From the NCBI GenBank assembly GCA_030064845.1, contig JASJEC010000009.1, positions 1 through 64,000 of the forward strand: 64,000 nucleotides of DNA. Direction: 5' to 3'. The position numbers and the translations under genes are program-made. Source of the DNA: Kiloniellales bacterium. Lineage in GTDB: Bacteria; Pseudomonadota; Alphaproteobacteria; Kiloniellales; JAKSDN01. Below are positions 42,532-52,545 of this stretch, one piece after another. The notes under the pieces are model-generated. The model was not told the DNA's origin, did no database searches, and worked only from the letters and a program-made list of their open reading frames with translations. Each line of letters begins with the position of its first letter. The first letter of the stretch is position 1.

Positions 42532-43826
42532 TCAGGGCCGCACCTGCCCCTGGCCGCGCACGACGTACTTGTAGCTGGTGAGCTGCTCGGCGCCGACCGG
42601 CCCGCGGGCGTGCAGCTTGCCGGTCGAGATTCCGATCTCGGCGCCCATGCCGAACTCGCCGCCGTCGGCGTACTGGGTCGAGGCGTTGTGCATGACGATG
42701 CCCGAGTCGACCCGGGCGAGGAAGCGCTCGGCCGTCTCCCGGTCGTCGGCGACGATGGCGTCCGTGTGATGCGAGCCGTAGCGGTTGACGTGATCGATCG
42801 CCTGGTCGACCCCGTCTACGACCCGGACCGATATCACCGGCGCCAGGTACTCGGTCACCCAGTCCTCCTCTTCGGCCGGATTGACTCGCCCATCCAGGGC
42901 CTGGACCGCCGGGTCGCCCTTGACCGCGCAGCCGGCGGCGAAGAGATCTTCGAGGACTCTCGGCAGGTGGCTCTCCAGCACGGGACGGTCGACCAGCAGG
43001 GTCTCGGTCGCGCCGCAGATGCCGGTACGGCGCATCTTGGCGTTGATCACGATGCTGCGTGCCATGGCCGGGTCGGCCGAGCGGTCGACGTAGGTGTGAC
43101 AGAGCCCCTCCAGGTGGGCCAGCACCGGGATCCGGCTCTCGGCGAAGACCCGCTCGATCAGGCCCCGGCCGCCGCGCGGCACGATGACATCGACGAAGTC
43201 GTTCATGGTCAGGAGAAGGCCGACCGCGGCCCGGTCGCTGGTCGGCACCCGCTGGGCCGCCGCCTCGGGCAGCCCGGCGGCGGCGAGGCCCGCCTGGATG
43301 CAGTCCAGGATCGCGCTGGAGGAGTGGAAGCTCTCCGAGCCGCCGCGCAGGATCGCGGCGTTGCCGGCCTTGAGGCAGAGCCCGGCGGCGTCGGCGGTCA
43401 CGTTGGGCCGGCTCTCATAGATGATGCCGATCACCCCGAGGGGCACCGAGACCTTGGCGATCCTGAGCCCGTTGGGCCGGTCCCACTCGGCCAGCACACG
43501 GCCGACCGGGTCGGGGAAGCGGGCGACCTCCTCCAGGCCTTTCGCCATGGACTCGACCCGATCGGCATCGAGCGCCAGGCGGTCGAGCAGCGCGGGGGTC
43601 AGCCCCTTGCCCTCGGCGGCGGCCATGTCCTCGGCGTTGGCCGCCAGGATCTCGTCCCGCCGCTGGCGCAGGGCGGCGGCGGCCCGCACCAGGGATTCGG
43701 TCTTGGCTTCAGGGGATGCCCGGCCGAGCGCCTCGGCGGCGGCGCGCGCCGCCCGGCCGACCTCGTCCATCGCCGCCTTCAGGTCCTCGGCCCCGGCCGG
43801 CTTCGCCGACAGCGCGGTCTCGCCGC

Positions 43827-43830
<4 letters not shown>
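42532..43830 (-). CDS. proA: Gamma-glutamyl phosphate reductase
   Basis: 432 residues. NADPH-dependent reduction of glutamyl-5-phosphate in proline synthesis. [41 protein letters not shown] and [12 protein letters not shown] form the cofactor side. The catalytic Cys is in [16 protein letters not shown]. The end has [20 protein letters not shown]. The start overlaps the proB stop by four bases (ATGA), so the enzyme pair is translationally coupled. Confidence 0.97.
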
Positions 43831-46042
<2,212 letters not shown>

Positions 46043-46043
46043 C

Positions 46044-46183
46044 TAGAGCGGATCATGTTTAGATGGAACCACTTCGTGGTCTCCAACTAAACATGTGAAT
46101 CCGCTCTACATCTTAGGTTTAGAGCAGATTCACCGGGTTTGATGGATCGCCTTCGGCGATTCGTCAAACCCGGATCTGCTCTA
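46044..46183. repeat. Bipartite double-hairpin intergenic repeat, copy 4
   Basis: A full copy. Outer stem TAGAGCGGATCATGTTTAG pairs with CTAAACATGTGAATCCGCTCTA; inner part GATGGAACCACTTCGTGGTCTCCAAC (a new loop sequence against copies 1 and 2). The second hairpin runs from AGAGCAGATTCACCGGGTTTG to CAAACCCGGATCTGCTCTA. It lies just upstream of obgE and next to a CCTTCGACA-type element. Confidence 0.92.
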
Positions 46184-46186
46184 GCC

Positions 46187-46308
46187 GGCGCCAAGAGCCT
46201 TGAGCCCTTGACCACGGTCATCCTTCGACAGGCTCAGGATGAGGGTAAGTACCTGAAACATAATACCCTCACCCTGAGCCTGTCGAAGGGTGATGGTGGC
46301 CGGCATGG
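46187..46308. repeat. CCTTCGACA-type inverted intergenic element, copy 2
   Basis: Arms GGTCATCCTTCGACAGGCTC..GGATGAGG and CCTCACCCTGAGCCTGTCGAAGGGTGATGG around AGTACCTGAAACATAATA. The left flank CTTGAGCCCTTGACCACGG is the reverse complement of the right flank of the copy at 60825, so this copy is in the other orientation. Non-coding. Confidence 0.85.
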
Positions 46309-46320
46309 TCCCGCCGCCAA

Positions 46321-46348
46321 CAAAAAAGGGGAATGCGAAGCATTCCCC
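46321..46348 (-). terminator. Rho-independent terminator of rplU-rpmA
   Basis: On the minus strand: GGGGAATG-CTTCG-CATTCCCC followed by TTTTTT. Perfect eight-base stem, 28 bases after the rpmA stop. Confidence 0.92.
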
Positions 46349-46375
46349 TCGTCGTTGCCGCGGCGGAGGGTGCCG

Positions 46376-46633
46376 TCAGGTCTGCGGCTCCACCGAGACG
46401 TAGGTCCGGCCGCCGGCCTTGGTCCGGAAGGCCACCGTGCCCCCGGTCAGCGCGAAGATCGTGTGATCGCGGCCCATGCCGACGTTCTCGCCGGGATGGA
46501 ACTTGGTGCCGCGCTGGCGCACGATGATGTTGCCGGGGATGACGATCTCGCCGCCGTACTTCTTGACGCCGAGCCGGCGTCCGGCGGAGTCGCGCCCGTT
46601 GCGCGAAGAACCGCCTGCTTTCTTGTGGGCCAT
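46376..46633 (-). CDS. rpmA: 50S ribosomal protein L27
   Basis: 85 residues, normal length. [20 protein letters not shown] is the classical L27 N-terminus that reaches toward the peptidyl-transferase centre. [22 protein letters not shown] and [18 protein letters not shown] complete it. No N-terminal propeptide of the Firmicutes type. Six bases downstream of rplU, with a clear terminator after it. Confidence 0.98.
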   Translation of the reverse strand: MAHKKAGGSSRNGRDSAGRRLGVKKYGGEIVIPGNIIVRQRGTKFHPGENVGMGRDHTIFALTGGTVAFRTKAGGRTYVSVEPQT

Positions 46634-46639
46634 GGCGCG

Positions 46640-47242
46640 TTACTCCTCGTTCTTCTTGGCCGGCGCTTTCTTGGCCGGTGTTTTCTTGGCGGGGGTCTTC
46701 TTGGCGGCCGCCTTGGCCGGGGCCTTCTTAGCCGGTGTCTTCTTAGCCGGTGTCTTCTTCGCCGGGGCCTTCTTGGCCGGGGCCTTGGCCTCGGTCTTCG
46801 GCTTGCTTTCGGTTTTCGGCTTCGCGGCGGGCTTCGCGGCGGCCTCGTCCTTCGCCTCGGTCTTGGGCTTCGCGGGCGCCTTTGCCTCGGTCTTGGGCGG
46901 CTTGGCGGCCTTTGCCTTGGACGGCTTCTTGCCGTCGGTCAGGATCTCGGTCACCCGCAGCACGGTCAGGTCCTGGCGGTGGCCGTTGCGGCGGCGGTGG
47001 TTCTTGCGGCGCTTCTTCTTGAAGACGATGATCTTGGGGCCGCGGCCCTGTTCGATCACCTCGGCGGCGACGGTCGCGCCGGCAACCAGCGGGGTGCCCA
47101 CCGTCGCGCTCTCGCCTTCGCCCACCATCAGGACGTCCTCGAAGGCCACGGTCTCACCGGGCTCGCCGTCGATCTTCTCGACCTTGACGACCTGATCCTT
47201 GGCGACGCGGTATTGCTTGCCGCCGGTCTTGATGACTGCGTA
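46640..47242 (-). CDS. rplU: 50S ribosomal protein L21 with long Lys/Ala/Pro tail
   Basis: 201 residues from ATG 47242; bacterial L21 is normally about 103. [25 protein letters not shown] through [20 protein letters not shown] is standard L21 (to about residue 100). The remaining 100 residues are low complexity: PKTEAKA-type units and then [18 protein letters not shown] repeats, like histone H1 or AlgP tails. Alphaproteobacterial L21 often has a short Ala/Lys tail; this one is longer than the core domain. The tail may bind rRNA or DNA (inference). Confidence 0.95.
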   Translation of the reverse strand, partial: YAVIKTGGKQYRVAKDQVVKVEKIDGEPGETVAFEDVLMVGEGESATVGTPLVAGATVAAEVIEQGRGPKIIVFKKKRRKNHRRRNGHRQDLTVLRVTEILTDGKKPSKAKAAKPPKTEAKAPAKPKTEAKDEAAAKPAAKPKTESKPKTEAKAPAKKAPAKKTPAKKTPAKKAPAKAAAKKTPAKKTPAKKAPAKKNEE

Positions 47243-47364
47243 CATCTGCTGGCTTTTCGTTCTCGAGTTAAGCGCCAAAATCCGCGCCGCGCGGGCTGTC
47301 CCTGCGGCCGGACCGGCGCACTATAGCCATGAAGGACCCCCTGTCAACACGGCACGCGCGCCCT

Positions 47365-48396
47365 TCAGGCGCTGGCCTGCGCGCGCTCTCCGGCGGCCCG
47401 GCCGTTCAGGGTCAGGATCGCGGTCACCGCGCCCTCGGGCTCGTAACCCCGGGCCACCAGGCGCCCGCTGGCCGGCTCGGCCATCATGGCGAGGCGGGTC
47501 ATGGGATTGAGGATCGGTGGCGTCACCCAGGCGAAGTCCTCGTCCGCCGCGGCCTGGCTCTGCTCCATCAACCGGCAGCGGGTTTCGCTGACCACGCCGC
47601 GCGGCCGCGCCCGCTCCTCGACCTCGATCCAGTGGTTGGCGGTCGCGACTTCCGCGGCCTCGCGGACGAAGGCCCGGTCCTCGAGGCGCTCGATGACGCA
47701 GCCCTCGCCCGGTTCCGGGCCGCAGAGCGTGAAGATCACCGGCAGGGCGACCGGCGTCTCGGTCAGAAGCCGCTTGGCCTCGGCGTAGTCCGGCGCGGTC
47801 TCGAAGGCGAGGCGCAGCAGGTGGGACGGCGGCAGGGCCCGGCGCTCGCCGGTCCTGATGCGCGCGGCCAGCCAGTCGAACACCAGGAGGCCGGTCACCC
47901 GCTTGAGCGGCGCCTGGTTGATCGAGGCGGCGAAGCGCCCGGGCGCCAGCGCCTGCAGGGCGCCGGTGAAGCCGGGCCAGGTCAGGTCGATCCAGGACCC
48001 GGCCGCGGCCTGGCGCCGAACCGCCACGACGTTGCGGCCGAGGCCGGGCTGGCGCCAGTCGAGCACGCGCAGCAGGCGGTTGCCGCCGCCGGGCGCCGGC
48101 GCCACGCCGGCGGTGCAGGCCCACTCGTAGTTGAGGTTCATAAACCAGCCGCCGGGCCGGCCGAGCGCCTCGGCGACCGCCGCGGTCTCCTCGAAATAGG
48201 GGCTCCCGGCCCGTTCAAGCCAGGCCCGCGTGCGCCGGTCGCCCAGCGCCAGCACGGGGCGCGGCGTCAGGAAGCTCGACCGGTCGAGGATCGCGTCGAC
48301 CCGCGCCCGCGCCGACTCGAGCAGCGCGACCGGGGGTTCCCCGTCCAGGTCGAAGACCGGGATCGGGGGCAGGGCGTGGGAAGCGTCGTCCGGCAT
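47365..48396 (-). CDS. Ntn-hydrolase (choloylglycine hydrolase/acid ceramidase-like amidase)
   Basis: 343 residues from ATG 48396; the frame opens 19 codons upstream. The segment NYEWACTAGVAP offers a Cys nucleophile that is not N-terminal in the open frame. LLRVLDWRQPGLGRNVVAV, DLTWPGFTGALQAL and ASINQAPL follow, the order of active-site blocks in linear amide C-N hydrolases (DW, N and R residues). HWIEVEERARPRGVVSETRCRLM resembles the C-terminal Arg site. If it is an Ntn enzyme, about 105 residues must be removed to free the Cys, a longer propeptide than in bile-salt hydrolases but like acid ceramidases. Substrate unknown. Confidence 0.65.
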   Translation of the reverse strand: MPDDASHALPPIPVFDLDGEPPVALLESARARVDAILDRSSFLTPRPVLALGDRRTRAWLERAGSPYFEETAAVAEALGRPGGWFMNLNYEWACTAGVAPAPGGGNRLLRVLDWRQPGLGRNVVAVRRQAAAGSWIDLTWPGFTGALQALAPGRFAASINQAPLKRVTGLLVFDWLAARIRTGERRALPPSHLLRLAFETAPDYAEAKRLLTETPVALPVIFTLCGPEPGEGCVIERLEDRAFVREAAEVATANHWIEVEERARPRGVVSETRCRLMEQSQAAADEDFAWVTPPILNPMTRLAMMAEPASGRLVARGYEPEGAVTAILTLNGRAAGERAQASA

Positions 48397-48535
48397 GACC
48401 GCAATGTAGTGTCGCCGCCGCGGCCGGGAAAGATGGGACAAGCGCCCGCCCACCTTGCCAGGACCGGGCGCCTTGGCTAGTGTGCCGCGCCGCGACCGGG
48501 AGCCGGATTTTGGCCGGGCTCCCCAAGCCCCGCGC

Positions 48536-48625
48536 GGAGGGATGCCGGAGTGGTTGAACGGGGCGGTCTCGAAAACCGTTGTGCGCGCGAGCGTACCGAG
48601 GGTTCGAATCCCTCTCCCTCCGCCA
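48536..48625 (+). tRNA. tRNA-Ser (anticodon CGA)
   Basis: The acceptor arm GGAGGGA (48536) pairs with TCCCTCC (48615-48621), followed by G and an encoded CCA. The D-arm region is GCCGGAGTGGTTGAAC, the anticodon loop CTCGAAA gives CGA, there is a long class II variable arm, and the T arm is GAGGGTTCGAATCCCTC. Reads UCG. It is followed directly by the CTGCTTCGCGCT repeat and a GIY-YIG gene. Confidence 0.96.
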
Positions 48626-48721
48626 TCCTGCTTCGCGCTCCGCGCTTCGCAGGATTTGCTGCATACCCCTGAAGCGAAGCAGGATGCCCTTCGAAGCTTT
48701 AGCGAAGAAGGGCTTTCTCCG
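48626..48721. repeat. GIY-YIG-associated repeat, copy A
   Basis: It begins TCCTGCTTCGCGCTCCGC, has the inverted CTGCTTCGCG..CGCTTCGCAG, then AGCGAAGCAGGATGCCC and AGCGAAGAAGGGCTTTCTCC, and leads straight into the GTG of the GIY-YIG gene. The same blocks recur at 50541-50631, and the first block at 48967-49000. Confidence 0.85.
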
Positions 48722-48964
48722 GTGCACTCTGTCTATTTGATCGAAAGCGTACATTCCGCGTCGCGTCGCTATGTCGGTCTAACGACAGACCTGAAACAAA
48801 GGCTCGCAGACCACAACGCCGGCAAATCGGCCCATACTTCCAAATTCAAGCCGTGGCGTCTTGTCACCTACCTAGCCTTTTCGGAACGTTCCAAGGCCGA
48901 GTCGTTTGAGCGCTATCTCAAGTCGGGTTCCGGTCACGCATTTGCCAAGAGACGCTTGTGGTGA
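48722..48964 (+). CDS. GIY-YIG nuclease-family protein (UPF0213 type)
   Basis: 80 residues from GTG 48722. VHSVYLIESV, then RRYVGLTTDLKQRLADHNAGKSAHT, gives the two short strands and the Arg of the GIY-YIG core, with the GIY tripeptide degraded to SVY and YIG to YVG. FSERSKAESFERYLKSGSGHAF holds the conserved Glu. Single-domain proteins of this size are common in alphaproteobacteria, often in many copies, and no clear cellular role is established. It is bordered by repeat copies A and B just after tRNA-Ser, suggesting spread as a unit. Confidence 0.85.
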   Translation: MHSVYLIESVHSASRRYVGLTTDLKQRLADHNAGKSAHTSKFKPWRLVTYLAFSERSKAESFERYLKSGSGHAFAKRRLW

Positions 48965-48966
48965 AG

Positions 48967-49000
48967 CCCTGCTTCGCGCTCCGCGCTTCGCAGGATTTGG
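48967..49000. repeat. GIY-YIG-associated repeat, copy B (first block only)
   Basis: CCTGCTTCGCGCTCCGCGCTTCGCAGGATTTG is nearly base-for-base the same as the start of copy A. It begins a few bases after the GIY-YIG stop, so the gene is bracketed by direct repeats. Confidence 0.85.
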
Positions 49001-49092
49001 TCGACGAGGCCCTCGCCTGCGGCTGGTCCCCGATTGGCAGGGCATCGTCCGATGTGTGATACTCCCGCCCGAAACGGCGAGGAGCGAAGGCC

Positions 49093-49635
49093 ATGCGTGA
49101 CCGTGACGTCGGACAATCTCCGCTTTGGATGGGGGTTCTCGTAGCCGCGTCGATTCTGTTCAGCTTCGCCCTGGCGTGCGGCATGCCCTTCGCCGCTCTC
49201 GGCGCGCTCGGCGCCCTGACGCTGGTCCCGCGCAGCGCTTTCCTTTTGGCCGGGCTCGGCTGGCTCGCCAACCAGATGATCGGTTACGGCTTCCTCGGCT
49301 ATCCGCTCGACGCGATAACCCTGGCCTGGGGTGTCGCGCTCGGGCTCTCGGCGCTCGCCGGGGTCGGCGCGGCGATCCTGTCGTTGCGGCTCGCGAGAAA
49401 GGCCGGCCTCGCCCTCGCGATCCCGGTCGCCTTTGTCGCCAGCTGGGCCGCCCAGCAGGGCACGGTCTTCGCGGCCAGCCTTCTGCTGGGCGCGACTGCC
49501 TCGGCTTTTGCTCCCGCCGTGCTCTGGTTCATCTTCTGGACCAACGCCGTGGCCTTCGCCGGCCTTCTCGCCGTCCAATGGATGGGAGGACGGATCGGCT
49601 TGGCCCGTCCACCGCTGGGTCAGGCGGCCGGATAG
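49093..49635 (+). CDS. Predicted membrane protein, five helices
   Basis: 180 residues, almost wholly hydrophobic: LWMGVLVAASILFSFALACG, MPFAALGALGALTLV, AFLLAGLGWLANQMIG, LAWGVALGLSALAGVGAAIL and ALAIPVAFVASWAAQQGTVFAA, plus a final WFIFWTNAVAFAGLLAV. ATG 49093 is preceded by GAGGAGCGAAGG. No family recognised with confidence. It converges with the DUF1289 gene and overlaps it by 16 bases. Confidence 0.75.
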   Translation: MRDRDVGQSPLWMGVLVAASILFSFALACGMPFAALGALGALTLVPRSAFLLAGLGWLANQMIGYGFLGYPLDAITLAWGVALGLSALAGVGAAILSLRLARKAGLALAIPVAFVASWAAQQGTVFAASLLLGATASAFAPAVLWFIFWTNAVAFAGLLAVQWMGGRIGLARPPLGQAAG

Positions 49636-50504
49636 AAGATCGCCCCCGGCAGGTAGGCGCTCGGGAGTTCCATGCCCACAGGCAGGGCCCGCTCCGTGGC
49701 GAGGTGATCCGGCAGCAGATGGGTGTGCGGCCCCGCGGGTGACCGCCCGCCGGGTTCGGGGATTGGCGTCAGAACCTCGATGCGCCCCAGAGCGCTCTCC
49801 ACCACGCGCGCCGGGCTGTCTCGCAGCAGGATCGGCGCGAGGCTCGGCATGGCCGCCGCCAGGGCGTCGCCGGTCGCGCCGGCGAGCGCGTCCTGGGCCG
49901 CCCCGGTGCCGCAGCGGACGCAGAAACGCGCCTCCTCGCGTCCGAGCCCCAGGTCGTAGAGGCGCTGTTCCCGATCCTCGCGCCTGATCGCGGCGCTGTC
50001 GGGGCCGAGATCGGCCAGCGCCGCGGCCGCAGTCAAACGCCCGCGCTCCCGCTTCACCGCGAGGACGACCCGCTGGCGATCCACCGGCGTGTCGGGCGGG
50101 TCGAAGGTGAGCGCGCGCACCCGCTCGTCGATCAGAAACCTTAGGTTCCCGCCGGAATTGGAGGCCTCGATGCGGCCACCGTCCGTTTCAACGCCGACGC
50201 GGTCGCCCGGCGTGGTGCTGAACTCAGCGAGCGCTCCGACGACGCCGATGACCCACGTCCCGGTGGCGCTGCGCAGGCTGCGGGTGGCGAAGGTCCGGAT
50301 CTCTTCGGTCTTCCAGGGCAGACGTCGGCAGGTCACGCCGAGAGCCCGGAGCCGCTCCGGCAGCGCTTCCCAGACCGCGGCGCGCCATGGGTCGGTCTGG
50401 CCGCGCCATCCGGCGATCTCGTCGCCGCTGCGGGCGCAGCCCAGACACCAGCCGGTGGTGTCGTCGAGCTTGCAGATTCCGACGCAGGGGCTTGCCAATG
50501 CCAC
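49620..50504 (-). CDS. DUF1289 domain fused to an uncharacterised C-terminal domain
   Basis: 294 residues from GTG 50504, which has GAGAGGTGA just before it; an ATG at 50531 adds nine. The N-terminal ASPCVGICKLDDTTGWCLGC, with RSGDEIAGW, is a DUF1289 four-cysteine domain. The rest (about 65-294) begins WKTEEIRTFATRSLRSATGTWVIGVVGALAEF and has FLIDERVRALTFDPP and REEARFCVRCGTG, with a further CxxC; I do not recognise it. Fusion of DUF1289 to this second domain is unusual against the stand-alone copy at 15584. Confidence 0.75.
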   Translation of the reverse strand: MALASPCVGICKLDDTTGWCLGCARSGDEIAGWRGQTDPWRAAVWEALPERLRALGVTCRRLPWKTEEIRTFATRSLRSATGTWVIGVVGALAEFSTTPGDRVGVETDGGRIEASNSGGNLRFLIDERVRALTFDPPDTPVDRQRVVLAVKRERGRLTAAAALADLGPDSAAIRREDREQRLYDLGLGREEARFCVRCGTGAAQDALAGATGDALAAAMPSLAPILLRDSPARVVESALGRIEVLTPIPEPGGRSPAGPHTHLLPDHLATERALPVGMELPSAYLPGAIFYPAA

Positions 50505-50540
50505 CGGGTCACCTCTCGGATTCTGGGGCAAGCGCCGTCT

Positions 50541-50631
50541 TCCTGCTTCGCGCTTCGCAGGATCTGCCGCGGACCCGGATGCGCAGAAGGATGCCCCAGG
50601 AAGCGTTGGCGAAGAAGGGCTTTCTTCGCTT
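50541..50631. repeat. GIY-YIG-associated repeat, copy C (no GIY-YIG gene)
   Basis: It has TCCTGCTTCGCGCTTCGCAG, GCGCAGAAGGATGCCCC and GCGTTGGCGAAGAAGGGCTTTCTTC in the same order as copy A, but no nuclease ORF follows; the RES gene stop is six bases away on the other strand. Looks like a solo copy or the scar of a lost unit. Confidence 0.8.
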
Positions 50632-50636
50632 CGGCA

Positions 50637-51350
50637 TCAGACGATCCGATACACTTCCCCGGAGCCGATGTCGCGGTAGAGGTCGACCCGTTCGCCGTCC
50701 CAGTGGTAGTCGAGGTGCCGGCCCTGCACCGGGCTGGCGGCCAGGTCCGGGTAGAACAGGCCGGCGCACTCGCCGCCCGCGCAGCGCACGCTCGGGTAGA
50801 CGATCCCTTCGCTGCCGTCCGCGCGCAGGCGGGCGCCCATTGCCTGGGCGGCGGCGTAGTCGTCGGGATCGAGCGCCGCGGCGTGGGCCGCCGCGTCGAT
50901 GCGCAGGTCGTGGAGCTCGGCGCTCACCTCGAGCACGATCTCGCGGAACTGGGAGGTCCAGCCAGCGGCTTCTCCGGTCCGGGCCATGAAGCGGCCGTGG
51001 TGGTAGACCGTCTCGAGCAGGGCGACCTCGAAACGGTCGCCGACATAGAGCACGCCGTAGGCGCCGGCGCTGAAGCGGGTCGGGCGGTCGGCGCTGACAT
51101 GGGTGAAGGACGCCATCAGGAAGCTGGCGCCCGGCCCGCCGACCCGCCGCGCCTCCGGGACCAGATCGAGGGTGCCGATCGTCTCCATCAGCCGGGGGTT
51201 GGTCTTCTGCTCGGCCGAGATCAGGAGCGGCCAGTCGGCCGGATCGGCGATGTCCTCGAAGAGATCGATCGGCGGATAGAGGCTCCGGATGATGCGCACG
51301 GCGCCCCGCCACGCGACGGCGGAGACCGGGATCGGCGCGGCCCCGGTCAC
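50637..51350 (-). CDS. RES-domain toxin
   Basis: 237 residues. VAWRGAVRIIRSLYPPIDLFE opens the RES fold. FSAGAYGVLYVGDRFEVALLETVYHHGRF carries the Tyr and Glu of the R-E-S set, and GSEGIVYPSVRCAGGECAGLFYPDLA has the Ser. RES toxins degrade NAD+ in known systems. The start overlaps the antitoxin stop by four bases, the standard antitoxin-first order. Longer than many RES domains (about 150) because of N-terminal DUF-like sequence. Confidence 0.88.
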   Translation of the reverse strand: MTGAAPIPVSAVAWRGAVRIIRSLYPPIDLFEDIADPADWPLLISAEQKTNPRLMETIGTLDLVPEARRVGGPGASFLMASFTHVSADRPTRFSAGAYGVLYVGDRFEVALLETVYHHGRFMARTGEAAGWTSQFREIVLEVSAELHDLRIDAAAHAAALDPDDYAAAQAMGARLRADGSEGIVYPSVRCAGGECAGLFYPDLAASPVQGRHLDYHWDGERVDLYRDIGSGEVYRIV

Positions 51351-51760
51351 CAGCCGCCGCGTTCCGCGTCGAGATAGCGGCGCACGCGCATCAGGTCGGT
51401 CAGCTCGCCGCCCAGCATGACGTCGAGCGCCGAACGCCCGCCGAAGGCCTCGTTGGGCGCCTTGATCCAGGCATAGGCCCGCTCGGGCGCGCGGAAGATC
51501 AGGCGCAGCGCCTTATGGATGCCCATGATGTTGGACAGCCGCGCCTTGCCGTCGCGCGTGATCCGCTTTGCGCCTTGGACCTTCCAGCGGCGATAGGTCC
51601 GGAGCGGCAGGTCGAGCAGGCGTGCGGCCTGCTCGTCGGTCACCGCCCAGTGGCGGAACAGGGTGAGCGCGGCGCGGAACATGGCCGCCGCCTCCTCGTC
51701 GGTGATCGGCGCGGGCGCGAAGGCGCGGGGGCGGGTATCGACGGGCACCAGGTGGCGCAT
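51347..51760 (-). CDS. Xre/MbcA/ParS-type antitoxin of the RES pair
   Basis: 137 residues. An Xre-like N-terminal region (TDEQAARLLDLPLRTYRRWKVQGAKRI) is followed by the DUF2384/MbcA-ParS C-terminal domain (RLSNIMGIHKALRLIFRAPERAYAWIKAPNEAFGGRSALDVMLGG). This domain blocks the RES active site in known complexes. ATG 51760 has GTAGGAG upstream, and the promoter at 51784-51812 is close enough for a short leader. It should autoregulate the pair. Confidence 0.92.
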   Translation of the reverse strand: MRHLVPVDTRPRAFAPAPITDEEAAAMFRAALTLFRHWAVTDEQAARLLDLPLRTYRRWKVQGAKRITRDGKARLSNIMGIHKALRLIFRAPERAYAWIKAPNEAFGGRSALDVMLGGELTDLMRVRRYLDAERGGW

Positions 51761-51772
51761 GGCGGACTCCTA

Positions 51773-51812
51773 CACTATGGCAATATATAGTGGAAACCAT
51801 GCTATTTGGCAA
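51773..51812 (-). promoter_or_regulatory. Promoter and operator of the Xre-RES operon
   Basis: On the minus strand, -35 TTGCCA (51812-51807), a 17-base spacer and -10 TATATA (51789-51784). An inverted repeat, CACTAT (51773-51778) and ATAGTG (51787-51792), overlaps the -10 element, where an autorepressing antitoxin would bind. The whole stretch is AT-rich against its surroundings. Confidence 0.75.
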
Positions 51813-51890
51813 GTCCGCCCCCGGCGATGCCCGCGAGGAGGAGAGAAATTATCCATGAATATCACATAGTTGACGCAAACCGCCGGGCTT

Positions 51891-52451
51891 TCAGGCCGCG
51901 GGCCGGGCGCGCTCCTCATCGGCTGGCGCGCTCTTCGGCTTCGCAAGCGGCTCCGGCCTCCGTTCCACCTCCTGCCGGCGCTCGAGCCGCGGGCGCCAGA
52001 CCCCGAGGATCACATTGGCAACCGACAGCGCCAGGATCACGATCAGCGCCGACCACTCGTAGGCGATCACCTCGTCGAGCCGCGCCACCGCGTCCTCGCC
52101 CTCGGCGATCCGCCGCGCGAGATCGGCCGCGGGTCCGGCCTTGAACCCGGCGATCGTCAGCACGCCCTTGAACATGATGATGCCCATGGCCGCCTTGACC
52201 CAGGCCCAGCGCTTGTCGAGGTAGGGCTGGTGCACCGCCATGGAGAGCAGGCCGGAGATCAGGGCGACCGCCAGGGACGGCACCAGGATATAGCTGCTGA
52301 GCGCCGCGATCGACTGCCTGAGGTCCGCGTAGGCCGCCGGCGTTCCCTGCGGCGCCCAGGCCAGCAGGACCATGTAGCCGAGCAGGCCGCCGATCAGGCC
52401 GCAGGCGGCCAGCGTGTGCAGGATCTTCAGAGTCTTGCGCAGCGGCACCAT
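51891..52451 (-). CDS. DUF2269-family membrane protein
   Basis: 186 residues with four helices: KTLKILHTLAACGLIGGLLGYMVLLA, SYILVPSLAVALISGLLSMAV, WAWVKAAMGIIMFKGVLTIAG and WSALIVILALSVANVILGVWRP. The early LKILH and the overall plan fit DUF2269. The C-terminus is a charged, Pro-rich cytoplasmic tail. Function unknown. Alone between the TA pair and the CadD-like gene. Confidence 0.7.
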   Translation of the reverse strand: MVPLRKTLKILHTLAACGLIGGLLGYMVLLAWAPQGTPAAYADLRQSIAALSSYILVPSLAVALISGLLSMAVHQPYLDKRWAWVKAAMGIIMFKGVLTIAGFKAGPAADLARRIAEGEDAVARLDEVIAYEWSALIVILALSVANVILGVWRPRLERRQEVERRPEPLAKPKSAPADEERARPAA

Positions 52452-52545
52452 GTCGCCTCACTTGTGTTGCCCGGGCTGCCGACGGTTCGGCGGAGCGGCC
52501 CCACTCTAACGGGCAAGGCGGCAATTCGGCCAGCCGGGTTCGCGC

